Counted from the first letter of the stretch, positions 7,630 through 16,963 are shown. The stretch: DNA of 63,646 nt from Desulfarculales bacterium UBA696 (GCA_002298995.1 DBMO01000060.1:1-63646); one strand, 5' to 3'. Notes: a model not told the origin generated them from the sequence alone. Program-made: numbers and translations.

Positions 7630-8121
7630 TTGCTTGCCGGGATGGAGCCAAAAAGCAAATCACAGGTGAAAAGAGAGATGCTCGCCTTGCAGGAGCTTGG
7701 CGAGAAGCTTGTTGGACTCACCGCGGACCAGATAAAGAAAATCGATATGCCGACGGAGCTCCGGGATGCTTTGCTATTCACCGCGACAATCAAGAAAGGC
7801 GAGGCCAGGCGGCGGCAGCTCCAATACATCGGCGCCCTCATGCGGGAGGTTGATCCGGAACCCATTCAGAAGGCATTCGATACCATCGCAAGAGGAGAGC
7901 TTCAGGATGCGGAACGATTCAGGGAGCTTGAACGATGGCGTGATGAACTCGTGAAGGGAAGCGACGCGCTCATGGAGGAAATCGCCGCGCGATTCCCCGG
8001 CGCCGACCGCCGGAAACTGCGGCAATTGGTGCTCAATGCGCGGAAGGAGCGGGAGGAAGAAAAGCCTCCAAAAGCTTCGCGAGCACTGTTTAAGTTTTTA
8101 AAAGCACTCCTTAAGCAATAA
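7630..8121 (+). CDS. darP: DarP/YjgA ribosome-associated protein (DUF615)
   Basis: About 160 residues, all helical and charged, with the DUF615 pattern: SKSQVKREMLALQELGEKLV, LTADQIKKIDMPTELRDAL, KKGEARRRQLQYIGALMRE and the C-terminal FPGADRRKLRQLVLNARKE. DarP helps late assembly of the 50S subunit. The start is either TTG 7630 (preceded by AAGGATATAAGG) or ATG 7642 (MEPKSKSQ); the ATG matches the family N-terminus better, the TTG has the better ribosome binding site. It stands 96 bp after the S4 gene on the same strand. Confidence 0.9.
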   Translation: MLAGMEPKSKSQVKREMLALQELGEKLVGLTADQIKKIDMPTELRDALLFTATIKKGEARRRQLQYIGALMREVDPEPIQKAFDTIARGELQDAERFRELERWRDELVKGSDALMEEIAARFPGADRRKLRQLVLNARKEREEEKPPKASRALFKFLKALLKQ

Positions 8122-8153
8122 TTTATTGGGACTGTGCTTGATTTGCTTTCCTT

Positions 8154-8546
8154 CTAGGATTCCTCTTTAATCAGGATCTCCTCTGCCTCAACCTGGACCG
8201 GGTAGCTCATGATCATCGGTCCGGCGGGTTTTATCTCAACATCCTGACCTTCTCTCAGGCCGGCAAAATCGGCTTCTTGTGTTGTCTGATCAGTTTGCTT
8301 CAATATCCGTGTTTTTCTGGTAATCCTGATGGAGGCTCGGGAGTCCCCATTTGTTGATAACCCTTCTTGGATTAAGACGCTTAGTTGCCCGAGAATTCTC
8401 GAGTTGGGAGGGCCTTTGGTAATCCCCGTGATTTTTGCCTTCATGCTTGCCTTCTTCTCATTCGCGCTTTGAGTGGTTTGAAAAGCGAAGGCAGTAATGG
8501 ACAGGACGATGAGCGTGAGCAAAAGCTTGGGTGAAAGCAATTTCAT
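8154..8546 (-). CDS. Secreted DUF3221-like protein
   Basis: 130 residues from ATG 8546. An N-terminal signal peptide (MKLLSPKLLLTLIVLSITAF, cleavage probably after the following AFQTTQSA region) precedes a small beta-barrel-like domain: KAKITGITKG, SVLIQEG, ASIRITRKTRILK, then LREGQDVEIKPAG and SYPVQVEAEEILI. This is the DUF3221 pattern, a small extracytoplasmic domain of unknown role. An upstream in-frame ATG (8630) would bury the signal peptide and is rejected. It faces DarP tail to tail. Confidence 0.65.
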   Translation of the reverse strand: MKLLSPKLLLTLIVLSITAFAFQTTQSANEKKASMKAKITGITKGPPNSRILGQLSVLIQEGLSTNGDSRASIRITRKTRILKQTDQTTQEADFAGLREGQDVEIKPAGPMIMSYPVQVEAEEILIKEES

Positions 8547-8720
8547 ATCGACCTTCCGCGATGAACTCGTTCGGGGACCCCTTGCCGCGATACGCACCGT
8601 TTTGCCCAACTCCGCAAGGACCCGAGACATTCCACGGATCCACGACCGGCTACAATGCTGGGGGCCGGGTCACGCCCGGCCCTTTTGCAGCGACATCCAA
8701 ACCGGCATCAAAGCGTGCGC

Positions 8721-9854
8721 CTACGGCACGGGGACAGCTTGAGCCCAATTGCGCAGATTGATTGCGCCGTCACTGAAATAAGGAGAAAACATCTTGAGGT
8801 TTTCGGGCGGATTCGGGCCGGTCCACCTGTAGCTGTTATTTCCGTTGAGGAGGTTTGTAGCCCCACCGGCCCCGCTGAAATCGACCAGCCACGGCCCACC
8901 GCTGCATCCGCCTGTCTGGTCGCACCCTATTCCGATCGTGGGTGGATCGAGTGCGCCGCCCGTCGGCAAATCATTCGTCGCCCAGGAACTTGCGCAGATC
9001 TCCTGGTGCAGGCCGTCAAACTGAGCTCCGGGAGGGGTCTGTGCAAGATTTCGCGCGCCCTGCGGGTAACCAAGACTATGCCAGTGCTGCAGGCGAGAGG
9101 CATTTGCAACGAATCCCAGAAACCCCACGGTGTTTCCGATTGTTTTGGCTTTCTTATTCATGACCAGTGCGCCATGGTCATATTCGAGAAGACCGTTTGA
9201 CCACCCAACCAACGTATTAACGGTTTTGGCCGTCCAGGTGCCGTAAGGGGCCGAGGTCAATCGCCTGCCCGGGACAAAGATAAAGTTCGTGTGGAAACCA
9301 ATTCCTGGGGAATATACGCAATGACCCGCGGTCCACACCACGGATGTGTTGGCGGAATTGATGACCGAGCCGCTACAAACATAGTTACCCGATCCGGGGA
9401 TGACGAAGTAGAGTTTCCCCACCGTCTTCAACGGGAAGGTCTGGTATGGTGCCGTGGTGTCCGGGAATAGACGGTATCTAGTGTACGAAAAAGGGTAAGT
9501 GCCGAATAGCGGCTGCGGTTCAGCAAGAAGTTGTGATGTTTCCGCGAATTGTTCGGAAGGAACGCTCCCGGGGGGGCCGGAGCCAGCAATCAATGCGGGT
9601 CCCGGTGGTTCCGCCTTAAGATTGGCCTCCAGGGCCGCCTTCTGGGTTTCAGGGACCACTTGCAGCGGCAATGGCTTCGCATTAGCCATCATCTGTGGCG
9701 TCCAATAGGTTGTAACAGACTGGGGGGCGGCCTCCATCAAGGGAGATACGAGCACTTGATCGTTGGACTGGGCCAAAGCGGCTCCCGTGTAAAGATACAG
9801 GACCGCTGCCACGGTCATTAAGACAATGAACGTCCTTCGCATGATCCTCTTCAT
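8721..9854 (-). CDS. Secreted trypsin-like serine protease (S1)
   Basis: 377 residues. A signal peptide (residues ~1-28, ends GAALAQ) is followed by a ~115-residue pro-region and an S1 protease domain with the triad in order: VVWTAGHC (His178), EYDHGALVM (Asp226), and QTGGCSGGPW (Ser318). Two flanking cysteine pairs (CSGS/GHC and CASS/CDQT) suggest periplasmic or extracellular folding. The domain is close to the glutamyl-endopeptidase-like/V8 group in its CSGSVINS and GYP patterns. It is monocistronic, with a long AT-variable upstream region that shows no clear promoter. The substrate is unknown. Confidence 0.88.
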   Translation of the reverse strand: MKRIMRRTFIVLMTVAAVLYLYTGAALAQSNDQVLVSPLMEAAPQSVTTYWTPQMMANAKPLPLQVVPETQKAALEANLKAEPPGPALIAGSGPPGSVPSEQFAETSQLLAEPQPLFGTYPFSYTRYRLFPDTTAPYQTFPLKTVGKLYFVIPGSGNYVCSGSVINSANTSVVWTAGHCVYSPGIGFHTNFIFVPGRRLTSAPYGTWTAKTVNTLVGWSNGLLEYDHGALVMNKKAKTIGNTVGFLGFVANASRLQHWHSLGYPQGARNLAQTPPGAQFDGLHQEICASSWATNDLPTGGALDPPTIGIGCDQTGGCSGGPWLVDFSGAGGATNLLNGNNSYRWTGPNPPENLKMFSPYFSDGAINLRNWAQAVPVP

Positions 9855-10604
9855 CTTCAGAGTCCTTTCACTTGTGGAAAGGTTATCGTTCGCTTTCTTC
9901 TGCTGTATGGCACGTTTTCGTGGCGCCGATGCGAATCGGTCATGCTCGAACTACCGGGAACCGGTTGGCAAAAACCCCTGCCAGGCTATTGTTGGCACAC
10001 CTCCTTTCCTGCAGGCGAATTACACCCAATGAATGCAAAACGCCTCCTCCCCCCACCGGGCCTCAAATCAGAAACGACGGATCAGGTCCATTCGATGCAG
10101 CCGTGTCGTTCTTGCTCAATGGAATGGCGCAAAACCTCCGGTGGAGTCGGAACCCTCTGCCGGAGATCCGGGGCAGGACATTTGAGCAACATCCTAATTG
10201 CGGCGCTCAAGAAATTGTCAGCGGATTTATGGATACACGAAAATAGAAACATGGTTTCTTATCCGAAAGTGATGTGTTCCTTCCCGGACGCACCCACCAG
10301 CAAGGGCCGGCGTCAGCACGGAAGCCGTATGACTCTCGGAGCCGGCGAGACATGAATGATTTGAAATTGAGCCGTGAAAAAGTCGCGTCCGCTTGTGCCG
10401 AACGCGAGGTGGTTTGTCTGAACGATGGTCCGGGAGGTCGCAACTGAAATCGGCTGCCTTGGGCTAAACCGATCTATCCCGCGAGACAAGCTCGGCGGGG
10501 CATGTTACTCGCGGCCGCTCGAGATGCGAGTCTCCCTGTGTGAAACACGTTTTAGGGCTGATCCGGCAGATGACTGCAGCGTAACGGCCTACAATTTTGG
10601 TACT

Positions 10605-10715
10605 TTGCCTATCAGGCTGGAATTGAAATGTCAAGAAGTAATAAGTTGCGTTATCATTGGCGAATAGTTGTATGACTTTCACATCTAAAGGAGCAAGTAT
10701 CCGCAACTAAAGGTG
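10605..10715 (+). repeat. 111-bp diverged direct repeat, copy 1
   Basis: Aligns without gaps to 11228-11338: both begin TTGCCTATC, share GGAATTGAAAT-TCAA near position 15, and end GCAACTAAAG. The middle is strongly diverged. Ends with CCGCAACTAAAGG, a decayed form of the palindrome in copy 2. Confidence 0.5.
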
Positions 10716-10991
10716 TACCTTGTCTCAGAAGTTACATACTTTGCAATTCGGATGCACCATACATACCTTATAGGTCTTTCCGCTAATCCGATCCAGATTG
10801 GCAAGGACTTCCACGGCGAAAAGCGCTCCAATGCCACCCATGCTTCCACAACGGACCCAGAAGCCCGTCTTGCCAAAAAGGGTAAGGGTAAAGCCAAGTT
10901 TTCCTTCACTGGGCCATGTGTTAATGGAAAACCGCAACGGTTTGGCAGTCGGTGCGCAGCTCACCCAAGTCACGGGAACCTGCGCGCGCGG

Positions 10992-11070
10992 GCGAAATTC
11001 CGGGGGCGCGGGGGAATAATTCCCCCGCTCTTTATACTTTGAAAGGCGCCATCTTGAGCGCAACTTCGTA
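10992..11070 (-). mobile_element. MITE-like element, end copy
   Basis: Its minus strand reads TACGAAGTTGCGCTCAAGAT, GGCGCCTTTCAAAGTATAAA, GAGCGGGGGAATTATTCCCC and CGCGCCCCCGGAATTTCG, nearly identical over ~75 bp to 4639-4718. Only the left end and core hairpin are kept. Confidence 0.75.
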
Positions 11071-11227
11071 TTACTCATCCAGTGGCGCCAGCCGGACCAA
11101 AACGGAGGCTTCCTTGCTCTCGAAAGTTTATTAAAGAGCATTTTCGAAAAACTTCTTGAAAAGGGTACGGTTCAAAGTGATCCTTTTTTAAGGCGCCTGC
11201 TGGTATTTTTCCTCTCATTGCAAAGGA

Positions 11228-11338
11228 TTGCCTATCTGCGCGGAATTGAAATATCAATAAAGAATAAATATTCATACTTGGCCCAATCGTTTGTATATCT
11301 TCCAAAAATAGGTGATTCGACATATGCAACTAAAGTTG
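11228..11338 (+). repeat. 111-bp diverged direct repeat, copy 2
   Basis: Partner of 10605-10715. The 3' end runs into the palindrome ATGCAACT-AA-AGTTGCAT (11324-11341), which looks like a protein-binding site. Similar TGCAACT words recur at 48103-48172. Confidence 0.5.
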
Positions 11339-12065
11339 CATGGCTGCTGCTGAATCATTTTATCCTCATACAAATTACCAGGTCGACCACTTGTAATGTA
11401 GCCGGGATGGCAAATACCTACTGCCTTTTTGCCGGCCATTATGGGGTATTCTGTGTATTGATTATTTTTGTCCGATGCCTAATCTTTCGCCATTGGCATT
11501 CGACAGGTGGCTATTCGGCATTGATTCTAAAGGGATGCTGATTCGCCAGTGATCAGGGTGGACCGTTGTGGCCCAAGGGTCCTCTGCTCGGATTATCTTC
11601 CATTTTATCTTATCGGGTTCCATCCAAGAACATATTTAAACGAGGCATTTCGCCGCTATTGGATGATGGGAACCGGGAATCGGCTCAAAAAAATGGTCGT
11701 ATTATTAGGGTCTTAAGTGCTGTTGCCGTACTTTGCCCTTTTATCACGGTCACTCATCCATGCAACCCAATGAAAATAGCCGACAACGGTCGCTTCGCCG
11801 CCAATGCCAATTTGTCTTTCGGAAAAGTCAGATAATCGAAGAGTTCTCCGGCACATGAATGGGTAAGTCCCCGCCGTTGACCTGAAGACACGATCAGGGC
11901 GGGACTGGTTGCCGCGCGAGTGAAAAATTAAGGCTTTGATGAGGAGCCGGGCAACTCGGTTGAGCTTGATTCGACGCAGGCAGATGAGCCGGCGAATCAA
12001 GGACCTATTATCAGACTGAGTGAAACTTACGTCCCATGCAGGCCGGAATAACGAAGGGTTGCCAG

Positions 12066-13112
12066 ATGAAAGAAGTACTTGTGACGGGTGCGGCCGGCTT
12101 CATCGGATTTCATGTTTCCATGAGGCTGCTAGGGAACGGGGACAGGGTCACAGGTATAGACAATCTGAATAACTACTATGACGTCGAACTGAAAAAGGCG
12201 CGCCTGGCCCTGCTGGAAGAAAATGAGCATTTCAGGTTTTTGAGGGTCTCGCTGGAAGACCGCGAACAATTACAGTCTGTTTTCGCTTCGGCAAAATTTG
12301 CCGCGGTGGTCAACCTGGCGGCTCAGGCGGGAGTCCGTTACTCTCTTGAAAACCCTTACGCATATCTGGACAGTAACCTGAGCGGTTTTCTGAACATTCT
12401 CGAGGGCTGCCGTCACCATGACGTCGCCCACCTGGTTTTTGCGTCTTCGAGTTCGGTGTACGGCCTTAACACCGACATGCCCTTTTCCGTCCGTCAAAAT
12501 GTGGATCACCCCGTGTCGCTTTATGCTGCAACGAAGAAGGCCAATGAACTGATGGCACATACTTACAGTTATCTCTACGGTGTTCCCACAACCGGGCTGC
12601 GATTTTTCACGGTTTACGGCCCGTGGGGGAGGCCGGATATGGCGCTTTTCAAATTTACGAGGGCTATACTTGAAGACGATCCTATCGACGTTTTTAATTA
12701 CGGAAAGCTGCAGCGGGATTTTACATACATCGAGGACGTAGCCGAAGGGGTGTTTCGAGTCATCCACAAGGTCCCGAAACCCGACCCAAAATGGCACGGC
12801 GGCAACCCCGACCCGGCGTCGAGTTGTGCACCCTACAGACTCTACAATATCGGTAACAATAATCCGGTTGATCTCATGCGATTCATAGAAGTTCTGGAAG
12901 AGTGCCTGGGGAAAAAGGCAAAAAAGAACTTTCTGCCCATGCAGGCCGGCGATGTCCCAGCCACTTATGCAGACGTCTCAAGCCTCGCGGAAGACGTTGA
13001 GTTCCGGCCTGGAACGAAGATCGAAGATGGCATAAGGGCTTTCATCGAATGGTACGAAGAATACTATCGCCCAAGTGTGCCGTTGCTGGAATCGAGTGGC
13101 CTTGCGACTTGA
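12066..13112 (+). CDS. UDP-glucuronate 4-epimerase-like NAD-dependent epimerase
   Basis: 348 residues from ATG 12066 (MKEVLVTGAAGFIGFHV). Extended SDR enzyme: glycine-rich NAD motif GAAGFIG, FASSSSVYG, catalytic YAATKKANE, and FTVYGPWGRPDMALFKF, which is typical of UDP-glucuronate 4-epimerases (CapI/LpsL group) that make UDP-galacturonate for polysaccharides. The product would feed the EPS locus downstream. The long ORF's earlier ATG (12036) lacks a ribosome binding site. It precedes the kinase/regulator pair in the same direction. Sugar specificity is inferred from similarity. Confidence 0.85.
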   Translation: MKEVLVTGAAGFIGFHVSMRLLGNGDRVTGIDNLNNYYDVELKKARLALLEENEHFRFLRVSLEDREQLQSVFASAKFAAVVNLAAQAGVRYSLENPYAYLDSNLSGFLNILEGCRHHDVAHLVFASSSSVYGLNTDMPFSVRQNVDHPVSLYAATKKANELMAHTYSYLYGVPTTGLRFFTVYGPWGRPDMALFKFTRAILEDDPIDVFNYGKLQRDFTYIEDVAEGVFRVIHKVPKPDPKWHGGNPDPASSCAPYRLYNIGNNNPVDLMRFIEVLEECLGKKAKKNFLPMQAGDVPATYADVSSLAEDVEFRPGTKIEDGIRAFIEWYEEYYRPSVPLLESSGLAT

Positions 13113-13178
13113 CCCTGTCCATTACGCGACCGGCATAAGCTTGGTATCCTGGTTTCTCTATAATTAGAGTGTAGAGCA

Positions 13179-14288
13179 ATGGGGCCTTCAAGGAAAGAAC
13201 CACGGTTCCCCCCGAGTGAATTTCAGCTCCCCGGACGACCTTGTTCGAAAGGCAAAGAGGGGGCCCAACCGTTGCAAAATTCAACGCGTCACTGGTTTTT
13301 TACCGTGGATAAATCGCTGAGACTCACGTCTTTGGACACGAGGCTTGGAAACCTGCTTGGCGAGAGACTTCCCGAGGCTTTAGGGGCCCCCTATTATGAG
13401 TTCCTGCCGCGGATTGGCCATGGAGACGTGGATTTGATCGCGGATGCGCTCGGGAGCGGCGAGCCGGAAGTACTCCGGGAGTTCCATTGCAATTGTTTTC
13501 ACGGGGGCACGGATGCCGACATCTGCATACAAATACAAAAGGATGACGCGGCAAACGTGACCGGTGCTTTGGTGATGGCTCGGTTACACCCTCTTTGCGA
13601 GCATTTCAATGGTTTGGAGAGCTGCCGGCAAATCGTAGAAATCAACAAGACCTCCACCATGCTCGGCCACGGCATAAAGAATCCCCTGCACACTATCAAG
13701 GGGGTCCTGTTCCTTTTGCAGCTGAGGTGCGGCGAGCAAGAAGAAGTCGTACAGCTTGCAAATCTGGCATCTGGGGAGATTGCACGGATCGATGGCCTAA
13801 TCACCAGATTTCTGGGGGCTTCAAGATGTGAGCTTGTACTGCATGAGGAGGATATCAACAGCATTCTGAAGGAACTGGAAGCCTTCATAAACTTACAAGC
13901 GGTCACGTCGAATGTGGATTTCATGACCGAGTACGGTGAGGTACCGCCGGTGTTGGTGGACCATTTTTACATCGAACAGGCACTGTACAATGTTTTCAGA
14001 AATGCCCTCGAAGCAATGCCGCAAGGAGGCACCCTTATAGTCGAGACAAGCAGTGGAGAATATTCCGGAAGAAAGTGCGCGCTGGTCGAGGTTACCGATA
14101 CGGGCCGCGGCATGTCAAAGAGACAGATCCATGCTTTGCTGTCCGGGCAGAAGCAAGGTGGAGGAAGGGGAAATGGCCTGCCCATCACGCTCGATATCGT
14201 TCGCCGTCATGGTGGACAGATGACCATCAAGAGCAAGATGGGGGTTGGCACCACGGTGTGTTTGTCGGTTCCGGTGGATCGCGAGTGA
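13179..14288 (+). CDS. Soluble NtrB-type sensor histidine kinase
   Basis: 369 residues with no membrane segment. A PAS-like domain occupies about residues 40-150; the H-box is MLGHGIKNPLHTIKGV, and the HATPase domain shows YNVFRNALEAMPQGG (N-box), VTDTGRGMS (G1) and GNGLPITLDIVRRHGG (G2). It is followed at once by an NtrC-type regulator (10 bp to its start), so the two form a two-component pair. A cytoplasmic kinase should sense an internal signal. The phospho-acceptor box reads H-GIKNPL, close to the NtrB H-E-IKNPL but with Gly in place of the usual Glu. Confidence 0.88.
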   Translation: MGPSRKEPRFPPSEFQLPGRPCSKGKEGAQPLQNSTRHWFFTVDKSLRLTSLDTRLGNLLGERLPEALGAPYYEFLPRIGHGDVDLIADALGSGEPEVLREFHCNCFHGGTDADICIQIQKDDAANVTGALVMARLHPLCEHFNGLESCRQIVEINKTSTMLGHGIKNPLHTIKGVLFLLQLRCGEQEEVVQLANLASGEIARIDGLITRFLGASRCELVLHEEDINSILKELEAFINLQAVTSNVDFMTEYGEVPPVLVDHFYIEQALYNVFRNALEAMPQGGTLIVETSSGEYSGRKCALVEVTDTGRGMSKRQIHALLSGQKQGGGRGNGLPITLDIVRRHGGQMTIKSKMGVGTTVCLSVPVDRE

Positions 14289-14298
14289 GGGGGTAGAT

Positions 14299-15678
14299 AT
14301 GACATATGAGGCAAGAGGCAATGTGCTCATCGTGGATGATGAACCCAATGTCAGCAAGGTATTGTCCGCCATACTCTCACAAGACGGATACAAGGTTGCG
14401 GAATCACGCAACGGTAAGGAAGCATTGCAGGTGATCCCTAAACTGCATCCCGATTTGATCGTCTGCGACCTTAAAATGCCCGAAATGGATGGGATGCAGC
14501 TTTTCGAACGCCTGCAAAACAGTAACTCCAATATACCATTTATCTTCTTAACCGCCTTCGGCAGCATCGAATCGGCTGTAAGCGCCATGGCGTCGGGGGC
14601 TTATCATTTTTTTGCCAAGCCGACCGATTATTCCAAACTCAAAGAGGTGATCGGCAAGGCGGTGGTAGGCCATCGTGCCGCTGGAGAGCATCCCACGCAG
14701 GCAATGCATATCGGGGATGACCCCAGCGGTTTGATCTTCGGCAAGAGTCCGAGCATGCTGAACCTTTTGCAGATAGTCGATGAGGTGAAAGACTCGGTAA
14801 GCAACGTGCTCATCACCGGCGAGACCGGTACGGGCAAAGAATTGATCGCCAAGACTTTGCACCACGGAAGCTGTCGAAAGGACAAACCGTTTCAGGCAGT
14901 AAATTGTGCGGCCATACCTCGCGATCTCATGGAAACGGAATTCTTCGGCAACGAGAAGGGGTCTTATACCGGCGCCACATCCAGGAGGATAGGCAAGTTT
15001 GAAGAAGCAGCCGGCGGCACGGTACTGCTGGATGAAATAGGGGAACTCCCCCTTCCCCTTCAGGCGAAGCTTTTGAGGGTGATCCAGGAGAGGGAGATCG
15101 AGAGGATCGGCAGCAACAGAAAAATTAAAGTGGATTTTCGGCTTCTTGCATCCACGAACCGCAATCTGAAAAGCCTTGTCGAGAAAGGTAATTTCAGAGA
15201 GGACCTATTCTATAGAATCAATGTCATTCACCTTGTTATACCGCCTCTCAGGGAGCGCAGAGAAGACATCCCGGTGCTGGTGAATCATTTCGTCAGAGTC
15301 TTTGCCGAGAGAGAAAACAAACGCCTCTCGGTATCGGATGAAGTGGTCCGAATGCTCATGGGTTACCCGTGGCCCGGAAACGTGCGGCAGTTGAAAAATG
15401 CGATCGAGCGTGCAGTGGTCTTGGCTCGAGGAGGACTAATCACGAAAAAGGAGTTCACGCCGGAATTTCAAACGGCGAAGAATAAATTTCACACCCAGAA
15501 GCAAGAGCTGATACCTCTTCGAGAGCTGGGGATCAACGCAGTCAGGAACAGCCTGATAGTTTGCGACGGGAATAGATCAAAAGCGGCCAGACTGTTGGGG
15601 ATTTCCCGGAAGGCGTTTTACAGGAGGCTGAACGAACTCGGGATCGCCAGGAAAAACGACCAAGTGGCCGTGGCATGA
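14299..15678 (+). CDS. Sigma-54-dependent response regulator (NtrC family)
   Basis: 459 residues from ATG 14299 (ribosome binding site GAGGGGG). Receiver domain with IVDDEPN, Asp57 in IVCDLKMPEMDGM and the KP lysine; AAA+ domain with Walker A GETGTGKE (174-181), the sigma-54 contact loop as GSYTGA (221-226, Tyr for the usual Phe), Walker B GGTVLLDEIGELP; C-terminal Fis-type helix-turn-helix GNRSKAARLLGISRKAFYRR. It should activate RNA polymerase-sigma-54. A perfect sigma-54 promoter lies about 600 bp downstream at 16279, with two matching dyad sites between, so the EPS operon is the probable target. Confidence 0.92.
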   Translation: MTYEARGNVLIVDDEPNVSKVLSAILSQDGYKVAESRNGKEALQVIPKLHPDLIVCDLKMPEMDGMQLFERLQNSNSNIPFIFLTAFGSIESAVSAMASGAYHFFAKPTDYSKLKEVIGKAVVGHRAAGEHPTQAMHIGDDPSGLIFGKSPSMLNLLQIVDEVKDSVSNVLITGETGTGKELIAKTLHHGSCRKDKPFQAVNCAAIPRDLMETEFFGNEKGSYTGATSRRIGKFEEAAGGTVLLDEIGELPLPLQAKLLRVIQEREIERIGSNRKIKVDFRLLASTNRNLKSLVEKGNFREDLFYRINVIHLVIPPLRERREDIPVLVNHFVRVFAERENKRLSVSDEVVRMLMGYPWPGNVRQLKNAIERAVVLARGGLITKKEFTPEFQTAKNKFHTQKQELIPLRELGINAVRNSLIVCDGNRSKAARLLGISRKAFYRRLNELGIARKNDQVAVA

Positions 15679-15684
15679 GGCCTG

Positions 15685-15719
15685 CAATTGCCATTGTGCG
15701 AACCCTGTGCCGGCAATTG
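15685..15719 (+). terminator. Hairpin after the regulator gene
   Basis: CAATTGCC and GGCAATTG form a perfect 8-bp stem around a 19-nt spacer beginning 7 bp after the regulator stop. There is no T-run, so it is only a possible terminator. Confidence 0.35.
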
Positions 15720-16063
15720 GCGGGCAGATTGCGGGCAACTAACGAATTATTCACACACACTACGTCAGGTCCTTGTGAACACGGACCCGGCTTATTGCCC
15801 CGATGCCGGTATTTTCCGCGAGAACACTAGCGAGGACTTGCCCCGGAGAAGATCGGTAAGATATCCCCCCTCCCCCCCGCCTCCATGTGCGGCGGCGGTC
15901 GCCTTCTCTGAAAATGTCATTATCGGTTAACGGCAAACCACGGGATCTAACTATCCTGGTACTATCCCAGCCCCAGTTTGCAATGTCTCCGCCGTGAATC
16001 ACTGTATCCGAAAGAAACAGCTAATCCCTTGCGCTACGGTCATTCAGAGCAAAACAGCCGATG

Positions 16064-16136
16064 TGTATCCAATCGCTACAATTGCGCCATCCATTCCCGC
16101 CCTTCCTTTTGCCCGGATATGTATCGATTGGAAACA
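16064..16136 (+). promoter_or_regulatory. Two inverted TGT-N11-ACA sites, putative enhancer (UAS) of the regulator
   Basis: Site 1 is TGTATCCAATCGCTACA (16064-16080); site 2 is TGTATCGATTGGAAACA (16120-16136), whose complement TGTTTCCAATCGATACA matches site 1 at 15 of 17 positions. The identity extends outward to GATGTGT. Paired dyads 50-60 bp apart and ~150-210 bp upstream of a sigma-54 promoter are the usual binding arrangement of NtrC-family activators. Confidence 0.75.
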
Positions 16137-16278
16137 CATCCGAGCATTCTGCAGCCTATCCCGCCTTATGCCATGCGACCGGCAGCGAGTTGAGATGAAC
16201 CGGCGGCAAATTGAATTAACAAGAAGATAGGGTTCAAAGCTGGACGGATCGGACATGAATCAGCATGCGCCTCGCCAT

Positions 16279-16294
16279 TGGCACTTAAGTTGCA
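16279..16294 (+). promoter_or_regulatory. Sigma-54 promoter of the EPS operon
   Basis: TGGCAC-TTAAG-TTGCA is an exact match to the sigma-54 consensus, with GG (16280-16281) and GC (16292-16293) separated by the required 10 bp. Transcription should start near 16304, giving a ~70-nt leader before the NusG-like gene at 16377. Confidence 0.9.
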
Positions 16295-16376
16295 CGAGAG
16301 CAATACTTAGGGTGCCAATCTGCGAAGGGCCACATGCAAGAGCCGAATCCCGCCATCAGGCGACAGGATCCCACAC

Positions 16377-16892
16377 ATGAGCGATGCACAGCCTAACTGG
16401 TATGCAGTGTATGTCCGATCACGGTCCGAATTTGCGGCCGAAACCCAACTGTCAAGGAAAGGGGTGCGGAGTTACCTGCCATCGGTGCGCAGGCTGCGCC
16501 ACTGGAAGGATAGAAAGGTGTGGCTGCATTTCCCCCTTTTCCCAAGTTACCTGTTTGTCAATGTCCCTCCGACACCTCAGGAATTCACCCGTGTGCTTAG
16601 AACCCACGGTGTTGTCCGCTTGTTGGGCTCGCCACGGGGTGCGCCGGCATCCATCCCCCCTGATCAGATCCTCTATTTGCAGATGCTGATAAACAGCGGA
16701 AAGGACCTCAACGTCTACGCCCACCTGCAGGAAGGGGCCAGCGTCAGGATCAGAAAAGGGGTCCTTGAAGGAAGCCGCGGGGTATTGTGCAAGAAGCCGA
16801 CCGCCAACCAATGTCTGTTCGCCGTCAACATCGAGATACTTGGCCGATGCGTTTGCGTAATGATTAATCCGGACGACCTCGAACCAGCATAG
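16377..16892 (+). CDS. NusG-like transcription antiterminator (RfaH/UpxY/LoaP type)
   Basis: 171 residues: an N-terminal NGN domain (NWYAVYVRSRSEFAAETQL; FPLFPSYLFVNVPPTPQEF; LRTHGVVRLLGSPRGAPASI) and a C-terminal KOW domain (LQEGASVRIRKGVLEGSRGV; ending VMINPDDLEP). Specialised NusG paralogues bind paused RNA polymerase and suppress termination in long capsule, LPS and EPS operons. It is the first gene behind the sigma-54 promoter, exactly where such factors usually sit. The ribosome binding site is weak (CAGGATC), so expression may be kept low. It is too short a distance from the promoter for another gene. Confidence 0.88.
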   Translation: MSDAQPNWYAVYVRSRSEFAAETQLSRKGVRSYLPSVRRLRHWKDRKVWLHFPLFPSYLFVNVPPTPQEFTRVLRTHGVVRLLGSPRGAPASIPPDQILYLQMLINSGKDLNVYAHLQEGASVRIRKGVLEGSRGVLCKKPTANQCLFAVNIEILGRCVCVMINPDDLEPA

Positions 16893-16914
16893 ATCGTGTG
16901 CATTTTTCCTACTG

Positions 16915-16963
16915 ATACCAAATTGCGTTCAAAGTGACATTCGCCCTGTTTTGAAAAGAGATT
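16915..16963 (+). repeat. MITE-like fragment
   Basis: TACCAAATTGCGTTCAAAG, then CCTGTTTTGAAAAGAG, resembles the left terminal repeat of the element at 4639 but is diverged. It lies in the 231-bp gap between the antiterminator and the priming transferase. Confidence 0.4.

Larger units (their letters stand above)
9855..12065. other. 2.2-kb region with no supported gene
   Basis: None of the short ORFs here shows domain motifs or a convincing start. The region contains a MITE-like copy (10992-11070), two 111-bp diverged direct repeats (10605-10715 and 11228-11338) and a perfect 8-bp inverted repeat (11324-11341). The rest looks like decayed DNA or long regulatory sequence ahead of the epimerase gene. 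Confidence 0.6.

Noticed and set aside
10285..10330. Group II intron-like words (GGAAGCCGTATGACTCTC)
   Set aside because: No domain V hairpin and no reverse transcriptase ORF nearby.
9942..10355. Plus-strand ORF of 137 codons
   Set aside because: No ribosome binding site, no recognisable motif, odd composition; overlaps several equally long frames.
11713..12000. Minus-strand ORF of 95 codons ahead of the epimerase
   Set aside because: Arginine-rich with no domain pattern; likely chance in a gene-poor region.
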